A stretch of 64,000 bases of DNA, from positions 1,834,501 to 1,898,500 of the forward strand of contig NZ_CP007029.1 of assembly GCF_000227685.2 (NCBI RefSeq), written 5' to 3'. This DNA comes from Thioalkalivibrio paradoxus ARh 1. Lineage in GTDB: Bacteria; Pseudomonadota; Gammaproteobacteria; Ectothiorhodospirales; Ectothiorhodospiraceae. The position numbers and the translations under genes were made by a program. Below, one piece after another: positions 63,289-64,000 of the stretch. The number at the start of each line of letters is the position of its first letter. Positions within the stretch are counted from its first letter, which is position 1. The notes beneath the pieces are model-generated. The model made no database searches, was not told where the DNA came from, and saw only the letters and a program-made list of their open reading frames with translations.

Positions 63289-64000
63289 TCAGCCCCAGAT
63301 GTCGCCGACGATGCCGGTGTACCAACCCTTGGTGTAGATGGCTTCCATTCTCCGAATCGGTGCCGGTGCGTGCGCGGGACTGACGCCCCCTGCCCCTTCG
63401 ACCGAGACGATGTTCCCGTCCTGGTAAGCGTAGACGCCCGCCACGCTGATCGCATGATCGGGCGTGATCAGGCTATAGCAGGTGTTCGCGGTCGAAGCCG
63501 TCTCGGGCTCGAGCCCCGCAAGATCGCGGATCACCGCGACGGCGGCGACCTTGCCCTGGTTGTTGGCCGAATGCCCCGATTTGGGCATCGCCCCAGCCAC
63601 GCAGGAATCGCCGATCACATAGATGCCGGGATGAATGGTCGACTCGAAGGTCTTGCCATCGACCGGGCACCACAAGCCGTCGCCGGTCAGGCCCGATTGC
63701 TGGGCGATTCGGCCTGCCTGCTGGGGCGGGATGTAGTTCAGCACGTCGGCCTTGAACTCGCCGAATCCGCCGTCGGAGTACGCGGTCAGGGTGGCCACGT
63801 CGATCTCCTCGACCTGGCCACCCTGGGAGCTTGGCAGCCACTCGATCATGTCGCCGTAGTGCTCGTCCCATCCGGACATGAACAGCCCTTGCTTGGAGAA
63901 GTTCTCCTTGTTGTCGAGGATGATGATCTTCGAGCGCGGCTTCGCCTGCTTGAAATAGTATGCGGCCATCGACGCCCGCTCGTACGGCCCCGGCGGGCAG
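63289..64000 (-). CDS. fccB: Flavocytochrome c sulfide dehydrogenase flavoprotein subunit, partial (5' end outside window)
   Basis: The C-terminal 236 residues of an FCSD flavoprotein that oxidises sulfide in the periplasm and passes electrons to its cytochrome subunit. The segment starting CPPGPYERASMAAYYFKQ is the FCSD hallmark. HPGIYVIGDSCVAGAMPKSGHSANNQG is the FAD-binding C-terminal motif, and CYSLITPDHAISVAGVY belongs to the FCSD C-terminal domain. The cytochrome subunit gene is expected beyond position 64000 or elsewhere. It marks the organism as a sulfur oxidizer. Confidence 0.93.
   Translation of the reverse strand, partial: CPPGPYERASMAAYYFKQAKPRSKIIILDNKENFSKQGLFMSGWDEHYGDMIEWLPSSQGGQVEEIDVATLTAYSDGGFGEFKADVLNYIPPQQAGRIAQQSGLTGDGLWCPVDGKTFESTIHPGIYVIGDSCVAGAMPKSGHSANNQGKVAAVAVIRDLAGLEPETASTANTCYSLITPDHAISVAGVYAYQDGNIVSVEGAGGVSPAHAPAPIRRMEAIYTKGWYTGIVGDIWG

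Overview
The window is a 64-kb chromosomal stretch of a high-GC gammaproteobacterium. The gene content fits a halophilic or alkaliphilic sulfur oxidizer of the Thioalkalivibrio/Ectothiorhodospiraceae type. That placement is inferred from a flavocytochrome c sulfide dehydrogenase next to a periplasmic rhodanese at the right edge, a ProV-type compatible-solute transporter at the left edge, several c-type cytochromes, and gammaproteobacterial gene order (nudJ-mnmA-hflD, infA/clpA-clpS, acpP-fabF-pabBC-mltG-tmk-holB-pilZ). No rRNA, tRNA, CRISPR array, transposase or integrase was recognised.

Layout. 1-2.0 kb: an aminomutase-proV operon on the minus strand, probably for osmoprotection. 2.2-3.3 kb: a class V aminotransferase. 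3.4-12.1 kb: a minus-strand fatty-acid, folate, replication and envelope cluster (fabD, fabG, acpP, fabF, pabB, pabC, mltG, tmk, holB, pilZ) with mostly overlapping or tightly spaced genes. 12.3-21.8 kb: housekeeping (infA, clpA, clpS, icd, nudJ, mnmA, hflD, acnA). 21.9-27.7 kb: an RND efflux pair and a MltF-like lytic transglycosylase. 27.8-31.9 kb: fumC, purB and a RoxA/YcfD ribosomal oxygenase. 32.0-36.3 kb: accessory DNA with a VapBC module, a TVP38-type membrane protein, a YtkA/FixH-like protein, an unknown membrane protein and a zeta-like kinase with a small coupled partner.

36.4-53.2 kb is a copper/metal-stress island. It holds a CopA-type P1B ATPase, cytochrome c4, three SHOCT membrane proteins, Met- and His-rich periplasmic proteins, a Spy/CpxP-like protein, DUF305, a VKOR-thioredoxin fusion, two two-component systems (one CopRS/CusRS-like) and a lipoprotein cytochrome c. 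It also carries decayed partial copies of copA, of its control region and of the cytochrome c gene, plus a broken PfpI gene. A shared motif, ATTAC-N5-nGTCAT in either orientation, occurs upstream of copA/cytochrome c4, upstream of the decayed copA, upstream of the CopR-like regulator and in the spacer before the YtkA-like gene. It resembles CopR/CusR boxes and suggests one regulon.

53.3-64 kb: gltBD preceded by what looks like a full NtrC enhancer pair and a sigma-54 promoter, then a conserved small protein, a diguanylate cyclase, dusA, a periplasmic rhodanese and the 3' part of fccB.

The best leads are the aminomutase whose lysine-binding residues appear replaced and which is co-directional with proV, the CopR-box regulon with its mosaic duplication, the HMA domains carrying Ser-Asp-His-Cys instead of Cys-x-x-Cys, and the sigma-54/NtrC control region of glutamate synthase. 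All functional statements come from reading motifs and from remembered family knowledge; no database search was run.
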